Both the position numbers and the translations under genes were made by a program. Shown piece after piece: positions 6,467-13,426 of a DNA stretch of 15,169 nt. The first letter of the stretch is position 1; each line of letters starts with the position of its first letter. The stretch covers positions 1-15,169 of the forward strand of contig JAWOGF010000017.1 of assembly GCA_046497075.1 (NCBI GenBank), in the 5' to 3' direction. Under the pieces are notes generated by a model, which was given only the letters and a program-made list of their open reading frames with translations, did not search any database and was not told the origin of the DNA. The stretch is from Saliniplasma sp046497075 (GTDB lineage: Archaea; Thermoplasmatota; Thermoplasmata; Halarchaeoplasmatales; Halarchaeoplasmataceae).

Positions 6467-6479
6467 GTTTACTGTAAAC
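6467..6479. promoter_or_regulatory. palindrome at the XPB transcription start
   Basis: GTTTAC-T-GTAAAC is a perfect 13-base palindrome ending two bases before the ATG at 6482 and about 11 bases after the TATA-like box. The position fits an operator that would block RNA polymerase. Six-base arms also occur by chance. Confidence 0.3.
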
Positions 6480-6481
6480 GG

Positions 6482-7810
6482 ATGAAACTAAGGTACGAAA
6501 AAGGTACTGTCAGACTCGACGGCGAGTACAATCTCCCCCACGGGAAGTGGGACGGACGTGAGGGCGGTGGAAGTCAAAGAGCGCTGGGATTCAGGTACGG
6601 AGATATAGTCGAATACCTGGACAAATCCTCCTTCGATTACGAGGACGAAGTTCTAGATCTGATACCCTGTCCCGATCTTTCCTGTGATGTAGAGTTGAGG
6701 GATTATCAGGAAGAGTCTTTTAAAAGGTGGATGATAAACAGATCCGGGATAATCGTGCTCCCGACGGGGTCGGGGAAGACGTACCTTGGGATGAAAGTGA
6801 TAGAAGAGGTTAATGCACCGGCGTTTATAGTGGTTCCAACGCTGGATCTGGTAGACCAGTGGATCGAAGAACTCCAAAGGTTCGATGTAGATATAGGTGA
6901 GTACACCGGCAGGGAGAAAAATCTAGAGGCTGTTACGGTTTCAACCTACGACTCAGCTTACCTGCACGCCGAGGAGATAGGTAACAAGTTCAAGCTCCTG
7001 ATATGTGACGAGGTGCATCATCTCGCCGCCGAGAGTTACAGGCACATAGCGGAGTTCTTCGCCTCGCCGTTCAGATTGGGGCTGACGGCTACATACGAGC
7101 GTGAGGACGGGAAACACAAAGGTCTTCAAGAATTGATGGGTGGTAAGGTCTTCGAGCTCAAGACCGAAGAACTTGCCGGTGAGCACCTGGCCGATTATAC
7201 CGTCGAACGTATCAGGGTAGATCTCAGGGGGGATGAAAAGAGAGAATACAGAAAGAAGTTGAAGATATTCCAGGACTACCTTCGCTCCACTAATATCAAG
7301 ATGAGGGGACCGCAGGACTTTCGGAAAGTCGTTATGAGGAGCGGGAACGATCCCAGGGCCTGGAAGGCGGTCAGAGCTAGGAACGAAGCACGTCAGATCG
7401 CTTACAATTCCAGCGCTAAATTGGACGTACTCGAGAACATATTAGGGGAAAGGAAAAACGACAGGATTATCATATTCACAAGGCACAACGAGATGGTCTA
7501 CGAAGTCTCTAAACGCTTCCTGATCCCATGTATAACACATAAAACAGGGAAAAAGGAAAGGAAAGAGATACTGCGCAGGTTCAAAAACGGTACGTATTCC
7601 GCTGTAGTCAGCTCGCAGGTACTGGACGAGGGAGTCGACGTTCCAGCTGCCAACGTCGGGGTGATATTGAGTGGGACTGGGAGTACTAGGGAATACAGGC
7701 AAAGGTTGGGTAGAATATTGAGGCCCTCTGGTGGAGATGCTAGGCTCTACGAAGTAGTATCCAGCGGTACCAAAGAGATACAGACTTCTTACAGGAGGAA
7801 AAAGAAGTGA
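6482..7810 (+). CDS. xpb: archaeal XPB-type DNA helicase (superfamily 2)
   Basis: The 442-residue protein has the two RecA-like domains of XPB/RAD25. Visible motifs: LRDYQEESF (72-80), Walker A LPTGSGKT (93-100), DEVHH (176-180) and LTATYERED (201-209). The last contains the XPB-specific RED motif next to motif III. Further on are VVSSQVLDEGVDVP (375-388, motif V region) and STREYRQRLGRILR (401-414, motif VI). An insertion of charged helices between the domains (about 245-310) matches the thumb region. In archaea XPB is a 3'-5' helicase that opens DNA together with Bax1, proposed to act in nucleotide excision repair. The start ATG 6482 has no strong ribosome binding site but sits at leaderless distance from a TATA-like box. 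Bax1 starts 28 bases after the stop. The two genes are richer in G+C than the neighbouring sequence. Confidence 0.95.
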   Translation: MKLRYEKGTVRLDGEYNLPHGKWDGREGGGSQRALGFRYGDIVEYLDKSSFDYEDEVLDLIPCPDLSCDVELRDYQEESFKRWMINRSGIIVLPTGSGKTYLGMKVIEEVNAPAFIVVPTLDLVDQWIEELQRFDVDIGEYTGREKNLEAVTVSTYDSAYLHAEEIGNKFKLLICDEVHHLAAESYRHIAEFFASPFRLGLTATYEREDGKHKGLQELMGGKVFELKTEELAGEHLADYTVERIRVDLRGDEKREYRKKLKIFQDYLRSTNIKMRGPQDFRKVVMRSGNDPRAWKAVRARNEARQIAYNSSAKLDVLENILGERKNDRIIIFTRHNEMVYEVSKRFLIPCITHKTGKKERKEILRRFKNGTYSAVVSSQVLDEGVDVPAANVGVILSGTGSTREYRQRLGRILRPSGGDARLYEVVSSGTKEIQTSYRRKKK

Positions 7811-7838
7811 TCAGCTGTATAGGTGGAGGTGTGGTAGT

Positions 7839-9347
7839 TTGTTAAAAAAGGAGTTCCTGGAAGTACGGAAGAGGAAACCTAACATCGCTCCTAAGTACAG
7901 GACGATCGAGGAGAATATGACGGCAGCTGAAAGTGTCATCGGGATATATGAAGTAGGTAGATCCAAAGGCGAGATCGAAAAAGAGGTGAGCGAGCTTGAG
8001 ACCCACGACAATTTCAAGTTCGTACGGGCCCTCTCCAGCTTGATGGAAAGATGGAGTGAATTTGAAGTAGCTGTTGAGGTGGACCCTTCGGAACTGCGCA
8101 GGGATTGCTTCGAGAGGGGGTTCGTTATCAGTGAGGAAGAACGTGAGGACGTGCTGGAAGAGGTCGGTAAGATATACGGTATGGAGTCGGGAGATGTGGA
8201 TGAGTACCTATGGGCCGACAGGGATAAAAACGAAGTGCTCAGTTCGACCCCGGATGTTACACCTGAGAGACTTATCAAAAGATACAACATTTCCCTCACG
8301 CAGACTTTACTCTTTAACGCACTTGAGATGGATATAGCGGTGTCCGATAACTTCAGGGAGATATTCAGCATGATAAAGTTCCTCGGACTGATGTATTCCG
8401 TTAACGGTAAGAGACGGATCAACGTGACGGGACCGGCTTCGCTTTTCAAGAAAACTAGAAAGTACGGGACTAGTATGGCAAAGTTACTACCGTGTGTTAT
8501 GAAAGCTGAGAAGTGGAAGATCCAGGCGCAGGTCGAGACCGAAGTCGGTGGGGAGACTCGTATATACCAGTTCGAATTGGATTCTGATCGGCATCAGTTG
8601 TTCCCGAAGATGGGGACTGTAGAATCATACGACAGCGGACTGGAGCGGAGCTTCGCTAGTCGGATCAGTTCTAGAGCTGACGGGTGGAAGGTTTCCAGGG
8701 AACCCACGTTCCTACAAGCCGGTGACAGCGTGATGATACCTGATTTTGGGTTCGAACGGAGAGGGGAAAAACTTTACCTGGAGATAGTCGGTTTCTGGAC
8801 CCCGGAGTACCTGCGGGAGAAGATCAGAAAGGTGAGGGAACTGGATCCCAGTGAGGAGTTGATGTTCGTAGTGGATGAAAGATTGAAATGCACAAAAGAA
8901 GACTTCGGTGACAAAAGGAATGTGTTTTTCTTCAAGGATGAAGTACCCCTACATCGCGTGATGGAAAGACTGCGTGATAAAGAGCAGAAACTGGTGGAGC
9001 GTGATCTATGTAAAATCGAAGATGGGGAAATCGAAGTCACGATGGATGGGGATCCCATAGTCGATCTGGAGGAGTATTCTTCGAGTATCGGACTGGAGAA
9101 AAAAGCTATCGAGGAGTACATCGAAGAAGAGTATGCCGGCTGTATATCCAACGATAAATACGTTCCTCCAGAAGTTCTAGCTGAGCTGGAAGAGAGGATC
9201 GACTCCCTGGACAGCAAGAAACTCTCCGATGTGAATAAGGTGCTTGAGGAGTACGGTCTAGCTCAGAACATCCTTGAGGAGATCGGGTATTCCGTTACCT
9301 ACACGACCTTGAAGCAGGATGAGTTGAAGATCGAGCGGAAAGAGTGA
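7839..9347 (+). CDS. bax1: Bax1 nuclease (DUF790), XPB partner
   Basis: The 502-residue protein is the DUF790/Bax1 family, which binds XPB and cuts DNA next to the unwound region. The N-terminal part (about 1-130) is helical and likely contacts XPB. The nuclease core lies at about 250-350. It has GLERSF with Glu269, VMIPDF with Asp302 and LYLEIVGFWTPEYL with Glu315, the pattern of a PD-(D/E)XK-like metal-dependent nuclease. The C-terminal 100 residues are acidic and helical. The start is TTG at 7839, supported by GGAGGTG 8 bases upstream; no ATG is available nearby without losing the conserved N-terminus. The gap to XPB is 28 bases, so they form one operon. After the stop the same frame stays open for 40 more codons of plausible coding sequence, described separately. 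Confidence 0.93.
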   Translation: MLKKEFLEVRKRKPNIAPKYRTIEENMTAAESVIGIYEVGRSKGEIEKEVSELETHDNFKFVRALSSLMERWSEFEVAVEVDPSELRRDCFERGFVISEEEREDVLEEVGKIYGMESGDVDEYLWADRDKNEVLSSTPDVTPERLIKRYNISLTQTLLFNALEMDIAVSDNFREIFSMIKFLGLMYSVNGKRRINVTGPASLFKKTRKYGTSMAKLLPCVMKAEKWKIQAQVETEVGGETRIYQFELDSDRHQLFPKMGTVESYDSGLERSFASRISSRADGWKVSREPTFLQAGDSVMIPDFGFERRGEKLYLEIVGFWTPEYLREKIRKVRELDPSEELMFVVDERLKCTKEDFGDKRNVFFFKDEVPLHRVMERLRDKEQKLVERDLCKIEDGEIEVTMDGDPIVDLEEYSSSIGLEKKAIEEYIEEEYAGCISNDKYVPPEVLAELEERIDSLDSKKLSDVNKVLEEYGLAQNILEEIGYSVTYTTLKQDELKIERKE

Positions 9348-9570
9348 GTGTTTTTACAGAAAATATACAGTATAGCTTTTAACTCTTACAAAGAGTATAC
9401 GTTCAACATAGATAGATACTGTATGATGGGGGTATTCAGCATTGTTTCTTTCTTGAACATGGGAACCTGAAGCATCCACTTGAAAATATATTTTACCGAC
9501 TGCCCCATCGAGGATCGATTTTTGATGTGGGAGGATCTGCCGACTTGTTGAACTCACTAAATATCAGCTG
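9348..9570 (+). pseudogene. decayed coding fragment after Bax1 (unknown)
   Basis: Directly after the Bax1 TGA, frame 1 is open to TGA 9468-9470 and reads FNSYKEYTFNIDRYCMMGVF. From about 9450 a second frame continues sensibly with LEHGNLKHPLENIFYRLPHR and GSIFDVGGSADLL. Joined, they look like one coding stretch with a frameshift near 9450-9465. The DVGGSADLL segment resembles a Rossmann-type motif I, as in methyltransferases, but this is a guess. The minus-strand frame over the same bases has no recognisable features. It ends where a minus-strand ATPase relic begins (9573). Confidence 0.3.
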
Positions 9571-9572
9571 TA

Positions 9573-10078
9573 TCAAACACAAAGACAGAAAACATAGAGT
9601 GGGATCAACTCGACCGTTATACCTTTGACGGTTTTGGATCCGTAAGTGTCCTTCGTCAAAAGGTACGGCTTGAATCCGGTCTCCTCTGCGGTTTTTACCA
9701 AGTTTTGTAGGTCGTCCTCATCGATGCTTTTACCGTATTTGACTCCAGTAGGATACCTGTTTCTGGGGGAACTATGTCCACTTCTAGATCTATGAAGTAA
9801 TAAGGACGTTCCAAACGTCTAGCGTGGTTGAACGCTATAGTTTCAGCTTTGAGTCCTTCTTTAGTGGGATAAATCCTATTGTAGGCGTGATCTTCTACGT
9901 ACACTTTGGGATTTTTTCGGATAGATCTGTGTTTAGATTTAGTGTATGGCTTGCTCCTCTGTATCAGATATGAGTCCTCCAGATAACCCACGTATTTCTT
10001 TATCGTGCGGAAATCCGAGTATAAACTGTTTGAGATACTGTTGTAACTCATCCTTTGTCCCGTTTGGGAGGCCAACAT
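9573..10078 (-). pseudogene. C-terminal part of a DUF4143-type AAA ATPase, frameshifted
   Basis: Residues encoded at 10078-9745 (LASQTGQRMSYNSISNSLY, a wing with TIKKYVGYLEDSYLI, then KNPKVYVEDHAYNRI) are the winged-helix/DUF4143 region found at the C-terminus of archaeal AAA ATPases. Near 9742-9745 the frame breaks: ETGILLE is followed in this frame by junk. In the next frame the expected nuclease-fold end resumes as VKYGKSIDEDDLQNLVKT and GFKPYLLTKDTYGSKTV, and stops at TGA 9573-9575. One missing base (GAGTC for GAGGTC) explains the shift. The N-terminal ATPase domain is absent: the frame is closed a few codons upstream of 10078, where unrelated plus-strand coding begins. It is therefore both truncated and frameshifted. 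These ATPases are often mobile or host-interaction genes; function here is lost. Confidence 0.7.
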
Positions 10079-10081
10079 AAG

Positions 10082-10186
10082 GAAGATATCTATGAGTCAG
10101 AGACGGTAGACGTTGAAGACGACGGACTAGACATGATGATCGCAGGTATAATACTGATAATAGTGATAACCCTAGCTATAGCATAA
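10082..10186 (+). pseudogene. orphan C-terminal transmembrane tail
   Basis: A plus-strand frame reads EDIYESETVDVEDDGLD and then a 17-residue hydrophobic helix rich in Ile, ending ITLAIA and TAA (10184-10186). This acidic stalk plus terminal helix is the usual end of an archaeal surface protein. The upstream part has been replaced by the minus-strand ATPase relic, so 10079-10082 looks like a recombination junction. The stop lies one base from the stop of the convergent zinc-ribbon gene (10188). Confidence 0.4.
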
Positions 10187-10187
10187 G

Positions 10188-11213
10188 TCATATCTGAAGA
10201 TCGATAAATGACCATTCTCCTGAAAAATCACATCTGTTTGCTGGGAGGTTCAGTCTCGTTCTCTCGAACATATTTATATCCCCTGATTGGTTCGACTCGA
10301 TATAATCCGCCAGCTCTTCTTCTATCACTTCTTTTAAGGACATCTCTACATCTTCATCCCAAACGAAACTATAGTAATCTAGTTCTTCCCTCCAGTCCCA
10401 ATATCTTGGAAAAACACTGCGTCTGTTCCATCTTTCCTCGTCAGTAAAGAATGTGATAGCCTGGACTAGATACATTTTATCCTGTGGTGTTAGGTCTTCT
10501 CTTTCTAAGATTTCGATAAGGATCGGAGCTGCATTTTCCTGATCTGCATAGAAAGCCCGTTCTAAAATACCCGATGCCCATATACCATTATCTTCTTCTA
10601 ATTCTTTCTCCAAGATATCTTCGAAATCGAAGTCGGGGTGATCGAAACCCCATCCTAATGTGAAGGATTCCTCCCATTCAAAATCGGGTGCATCTGAAAA
10701 ATTGGCAAGATAATCAAATGCCTTGACTGGTATCTTTTCGACCCCCTCTTCGGCTCTGCTCAGTATGATCATTCTTCCGGTAACGTTCTCTACCGGAACT
10801 TGGTCTACCACATATTTGTTTTCTAGTCCATAACGGTCGATCAGTTCTAGAACAAAATCCCAACCTTTTTCCCTAGCGTGATCGAACATGAGATTACATA
10901 ATTTTTCTGAAACATCACATTCTATCTTCTTGAAAATCTTTCCCTCAGGGTCCTTATCCAAGGACTCATTCAGCCTATCTTGGTACTCTTCGAAGATGGT
11001 ATACAGCTCTTCCTTAGAATCGACCTTGTCGAGTTCTTTCGAGATGACTTTTCCGACGCTCCTCAGTGATTTTTTTTGCTCCTTCTCTTCTTCAGCTCTT
11101 TTCTTTAGATTTTCAAGCTCCTCATCTTTCTTCACCCAGCAGGAGTGGCATACAAAATAGTCCTCTACCTTATGGCTCGTGGTCGGCTTACCGCATATCT
11201 CGCATCTTCCCAT
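10188..11213 (-). CDS. zinc-ribbon protein of unknown function
   Basis: The 341-residue cytoplasmic protein starts with a four-cysteine zinc finger, CEICG at 4-8 and CHSC at 22-25, with MGRCEICGKPTTSHKV at the very N-terminus. A charged coiled-coil segment follows (about 29-60, rich in Lys and Glu). The rest is acidic and helical; spaced helices around 90-130 and 205-265 (AAPILIEILEREDLTPQDK) suggest a HEAT- or ARM-like fold. I do not recognise a family. The ATG has GAGGTC about 6 bases upstream and a TATA-like TTTAATATG (11236-11250 region) at about -25 to -35. The body shows no frame damage even though it lies between decayed fragments, so it is probably functional. Protein or nucleic-acid binding is the only inference the finger allows. 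Confidence 0.8.
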   Translation of the reverse strand: MGRCEICGKPTTSHKVEDYFVCHSCWVKKDEELENLKKRAEEEKEQKKSLRSVGKVISKELDKVDSKEELYTIFEEYQDRLNESLDKDPEGKIFKKIECDVSEKLCNLMFDHAREKGWDFVLELIDRYGLENKYVVDQVPVENVTGRMIILSRAEEGVEKIPVKAFDYLANFSDAPDFEWEESFTLGWGFDHPDFDFEDILEKELEEDNGIWASGILERAFYADQENAAPILIEILEREDLTPQDKMYLVQAITFFTDEERWNRRSVFPRYWDWREELDYYSFVWDEDVEMSLKEVIEEELADYIESNQSGDINMFERTRLNLPANRCDFSGEWSFIDLQI

Positions 11214-11235
11214 GTATAGACCTCAATAAAAAACA

Positions 11236-11250
11236 CATATTAAATTATTT
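11236..11250 (-). promoter_or_regulatory. TATA-like box of the 341-residue zinc-ribbon gene
   Basis: On the minus strand the stretch reads AAATAATTTAATATG, with its core about 25-33 bases before the ATG at 11213. Confidence 0.4.
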
Positions 11251-11298
11251 CTGGTAGTAGAAGATAAAGTTGGAAAATGAAGAGTCATGTAAGTAAAA

Positions 11299-11490
11299 TT
11301 AATAATCGGCTTCGATCTCTTTCATCCTTTCCAACCCTTCGGTGGAACTCTCGTCCTGAGTGGACCATCCTTCCGGTCCTGCACGGGGAAAATCCGGACA
11401 TTCGCTGCAATTGTTAAGACTCTTTTCGTCAACACATCATCACAGTATCCAGCAGTCGTGAGACCAGTGATCATCTTTCTCTTCCAGATC
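11299..11490 (-). pseudogene. DUF3795-like fragment with two in-frame TGA codons
   Basis: One minus-strand frame reads DLEEKDDHWSHDCWIL, then TGA TGA (11437-11442), then CVDEKSLNNCSECPDFPR and an ordinary acidic end, stopping at TAA 11299-11301. The C..C.ECPDFP pattern is the second cysteine cluster of DUF3795 proteins, seen intact as CFECGEFPCE in the gene at 11894. The final cysteine of the cluster is replaced by Arg (PDFPR). The first cluster is not found in frame upstream. Truncation, missing cysteine and tandem stops all point to a dead copy, although the frame is kept on both sides of the stops. Confidence 0.55.
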
Positions 11491-11492
11491 TA

Positions 11493-11681
11493 TCAAACAT
11501 GTCCCTCGGTTCCTCCACCTGGTTTATCTCCCATGAAATCTCCAGGGGAGTTCGATGAGGTTGGTAAAAAAGATATCACATAAAGGACGGTGAGAAAGGC
11601 TAGCAAAAAAAATCTCGTACTTTCATTAATATATCCATCAGTATATCCCTGTATATGGTAGTACCAATAAGTAACTAACAC
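11493..11681 (-). CDS. possible small membrane protein
   Basis: The minus-strand frame from GTG 11679-11681 encodes 62 residues; the frame stays open nine more codons upstream without an ATG. A possible short hydrophobic segment near the start (VGGVLVTYWYY, including the upstream codons) is followed by a clear helix (RFFLLAFLTVLYVISFL, about 23-39). A Gly/Pro-rich tail follows. GGAGG is only one base before the GTG, too close for a normal ribosome binding site, so the true start may be lost. Given the decayed surroundings it may be a fragment. Confidence 0.35.
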   Translation of the reverse strand: MLVTYWYYHIQGYTDGYINESTRFFLLAFLTVLYVISFLPTSSNSPGDFMGDKPGGGTEGHV

Positions 11682-11856
11682 TCCTCCAACCGCTAGTCTG
11701 ACTGTATATTATATTACCTTTTTAGTTTTCTCCTGAATCTTTTCACCTATATTTCATATTATTCCCTAAATATTTATAATTTATTCAGACCACCATCCGA
11801 AGACCATAATGAAATCTACAGCAAATGATGTTCAAAACCTTGATATTTAGAGAGGT

Positions 11857-11866
11857 TTTTTATATC
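11857..11866 (+). promoter_or_regulatory. TATA-like box of the DUF3795 gene
   Basis: TTTTTATATC is 28-37 bases before ATG 11894, supporting that start over the ATGs further upstream at 11825 and 11828, which would overlap the promoter. Confidence 0.45.
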
Positions 11867-11893
11867 TATCTTACCCTTGTGGAGAGGTTAAGC

Positions 11894-12304
11894 ATGAGAG
11901 AAGAACTAATCGCACCCTGTGGAATGAATTGTGCTGTATGTGTGTCTCACTTTGGGTATACGATGGCTGGAAAAAAACGTAAAAGCCGATGCCCTGGGTG
12001 TAAATCACGAGATAAAGGCTGCTCTTTTCTGAAAAAATATTGTGAAAAATTGTCCGATAGAACCGTTGAGTTTTGTTTTGAATGTGGAGAGTTTCCATGT
12101 GAACCTTTAGAGAGATTAGATAATTCTTACAGAGAAAAGTACGGTATGAGCATGATCAAAAATCTAAGATCGATCAAAAAGAACGGTATGGATAGATTTC
12201 TCAAAGAACAGGAAGAAAAGTACAGATGTCCTGAATGTGGTGGAAGTACATGCGTCCATACTAACATATGCTATACGTGCTATGACTGCGAGGGACCGTC
12301 TTAA
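11894..12304 (+). CDS. DUF3795 cysteine-rich protein
   Basis: The start is ATG 11894, with GGAGAGGT about 6 bases upstream and a TATA-like box at the right distance; an ORF from 11825 would add 23 residues that read as non-coding leader. The 136-residue protein opens with IAPCGMNCAVC (7-16), then CPGCKSRDKGC (33-43) and CFECGEFPCE (61-70), the metal-binding pattern of DUF3795. A further cysteine-rich end follows at 112-132 (CPECGGSTC, CYTCYDC), which looks like an added zinc ribbon. The family is widespread in archaea and anaerobic bacteria and has no established function; iron-sulfur or zinc binding is likely. A decayed relative lies about 400 bases upstream on the other strand. Confidence 0.85.
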   Translation: MREELIAPCGMNCAVCVSHFGYTMAGKKRKSRCPGCKSRDKGCSFLKKYCEKLSDRTVEFCFECGEFPCEPLERLDNSYREKYGMSMIKNLRSIKKNGMDRFLKEQEEKYRCPECGGSTCVHTNICYTCYDCEGPS

Positions 12305-12411
12305 AACCCCATAATATATATCAACCTAGAATTAATCGATATAGAATTTCGAATTCCAGTTCAGATCAGGCCTTTGAAGGGCGCTTCCCACGCCTCCCAA
12401 CCCTCCCACCC

Positions 12412-12726
12412 GATAAATTCCGGGAAGTTGCCATAAATCACCGTTTCAAGGAACCTAACGCTTCGGGAGTGATGATATCTTTCTTGATAACGACCTCGTT
12501 AGTTTCTATAGGTATCGGTTATGCATTGTTCAGATTCGACATATTGAGATAACAGGGATCCTTCAGCAGCCGGATCTTCCTAACTCTGATGATGCTGTTA
12601 TTGTTCATGCTCTGCTTCATGATCATTATGATCTACACCGGAGACCTGGGTTGTGATTACTTGCCGTTGAATGATACAGGTTTGAACCACATCGAAGGAG
12701 CGATCGAAGAGGACATCGTATCATAA
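12412..12726 (+). pseudogene. membrane protein broken by an internal TAA
   Basis: One frame runs through KFREVAINHRFKEPNASG, a helix (VMISFLITTSLVSIGIGYAL), then FRFDILR and TAA (12550-12552). It continues in the same frame with a second strong helix (IFLTLMMLLLFMLCFMIIM) and an acidic end (LNHIEGAIEEDIVS), stopping at TAA 12724-12726. The same phase before and after the stop suggests a single substitution in a two-helix membrane protein. Two small separate proteins are less likely, since the second half has no good start. GTG 12469 or ATG 12472 could start a shorter form. Family unknown. With the ATPase fragment after it, this accounts for most of the 647-base gap 12305-12951. Confidence 0.4.
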
Positions 12727-12839
12727 CTCCCTGAAGGCATAGTAACAGCTATAACTGGCTTGAGAAGTGCGAAAAGACGACTTTAGCAAAAGGGGTCATC
12801 AAGCAATTATTAAAAGAAAAAGAACCCCTAAGGAATTAA
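12727..12839 (+). pseudogene. Walker-A fragment of an AAA ATPase
   Basis: Frame 1 reads LPEGIVTAITGLRS and then fails. From 12771 another frame reads EKTTLAKGVIKQLLKEKEP and ends at a TAA near 12839. Together they give TGLR.SGKTTL, the P-loop start of the archaeal AAA ATPases whose C-terminal DUF4143 region is present as a relic at 9573-10078. A base error inside the P-loop causes the frame change. Only the first 35-40 residues of the domain remain. Whether both relics come from one gene cannot be told. Confidence 0.5.
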
Positions 12840-12908
12840 GGTCGATCCGTATATTGATTTAGTGAATTTACTGGAAGGACTACGTTCCCTGCTTTTAAAT
12901 AAAGAAAC

Positions 12909-12937
12909 ATATAAATAAGGATATCGTTTTAACGATA
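12909..12937 (+). promoter_or_regulatory. promoter of the 12952 gene with adjacent palindrome
   Basis: ATATAAATAA (12909-12918) is a strong TATA-like box 34-43 bases before ATG 12952. Four bases later, TATCGTT (12922-12928) and AACGATA (12931-12937) form a perfect 7-base inverted repeat with a two-base centre. It lies between the TATA box and the expected start site, a common place for an archaeal repressor operator. Confidence 0.45.
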
Positions 12938-12951
12938 ACTGGCTGAAACAT

Positions 12952-13413
12952 ATGGAGGGCATAAAAATAAGCGACCAGAATCTCTTCGCTGAGGAGGATA
13001 TCGAGTCTGCAAAAGCCAAAATCAGATCGATAGTCCACGCAGAAGGAGGCGTACAGCTGAAGGGCGTCCAGAATTCCTTGGAAGGGAACAGTACATTGAA
13101 TTCTTACGAGATAGATTTTTACCCACAAGAGAAGGGGACGAGTATCAGAGTTAAATATGGTCTCACTACACTGGGTCTGATACTAGGGGTTATACTCCTT
13201 TTCGTAGGTGTAGTTGTAGGTGCTATAATATTGATCTTATGGTACATCAAGATGGATGAGGTAAAAAGTGCTATGGACAAAGCTTTTCCAGAGTATGTCC
13301 CACCTGCTCCTAGAGGTCAATATTCTCAGTACAAGGGTCCATCTAAAGGACCACAACAGTCCTATGGCAATTCGAATGAAGATTCGGACATACCGCCGCC
13401 TCCCAAGGATTGA
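12952..13413 (+). CDS. membrane protein of unknown function with proline-rich tail
   Basis: The 153-residue protein has a soluble N-terminal domain of about 68 residues (mixed beta/alpha, EDIESAKAKIRSIVHAEGG). A long hydrophobic stretch at about 71-98 (TTLGLILGVILLFVGVVVGA and on to LILWYI) may be one long helix or a tight hairpin. The C-terminal segment is amphipathic, then a low-complexity Pro/Gly/Gln/Ser tail ends IPPPPKD. There is no signal peptide, so the N-terminus is probably cytoplasmic. The layout resembles small archaeal membrane proteins with an N-terminal YcfA- or PH-like domain, but I cannot assign a family. The ATG has no strong ribosome binding site. The gene has its own promoter with a palindrome and its frame is intact. 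Confidence 0.75.
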   Translation: MEGIKISDQNLFAEEDIESAKAKIRSIVHAEGGVQLKGVQNSLEGNSTLNSYEIDFYPQEKGTSIRVKYGLTTLGLILGVILLFVGVVVGAIILILWYIKMDEVKSAMDKAFPEYVPPAPRGQYSQYKGPSKGPQQSYGNSNEDSDIPPPPKD

Positions 13414-13426
13414 GATCGGTAGTTAT

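Noticed and set aside
7811..8449. 212-residue minus-strand ORF
   Set aside because: Shadow of Bax1; Ser/Leu-rich and without features.
9354..9557. 67-residue minus-strand ORF
   Set aside because: No ribosome binding site or domain; plus-strand frames over the same bases read more like coding sequence.
53..11647. 18-base near match between 53-70 and 11630-11647 (17 identical)
   Set aside because: Low-complexity TATATC-rich sequence; frames and strands of the neighbouring coding sequence differ, so probably coincidence.
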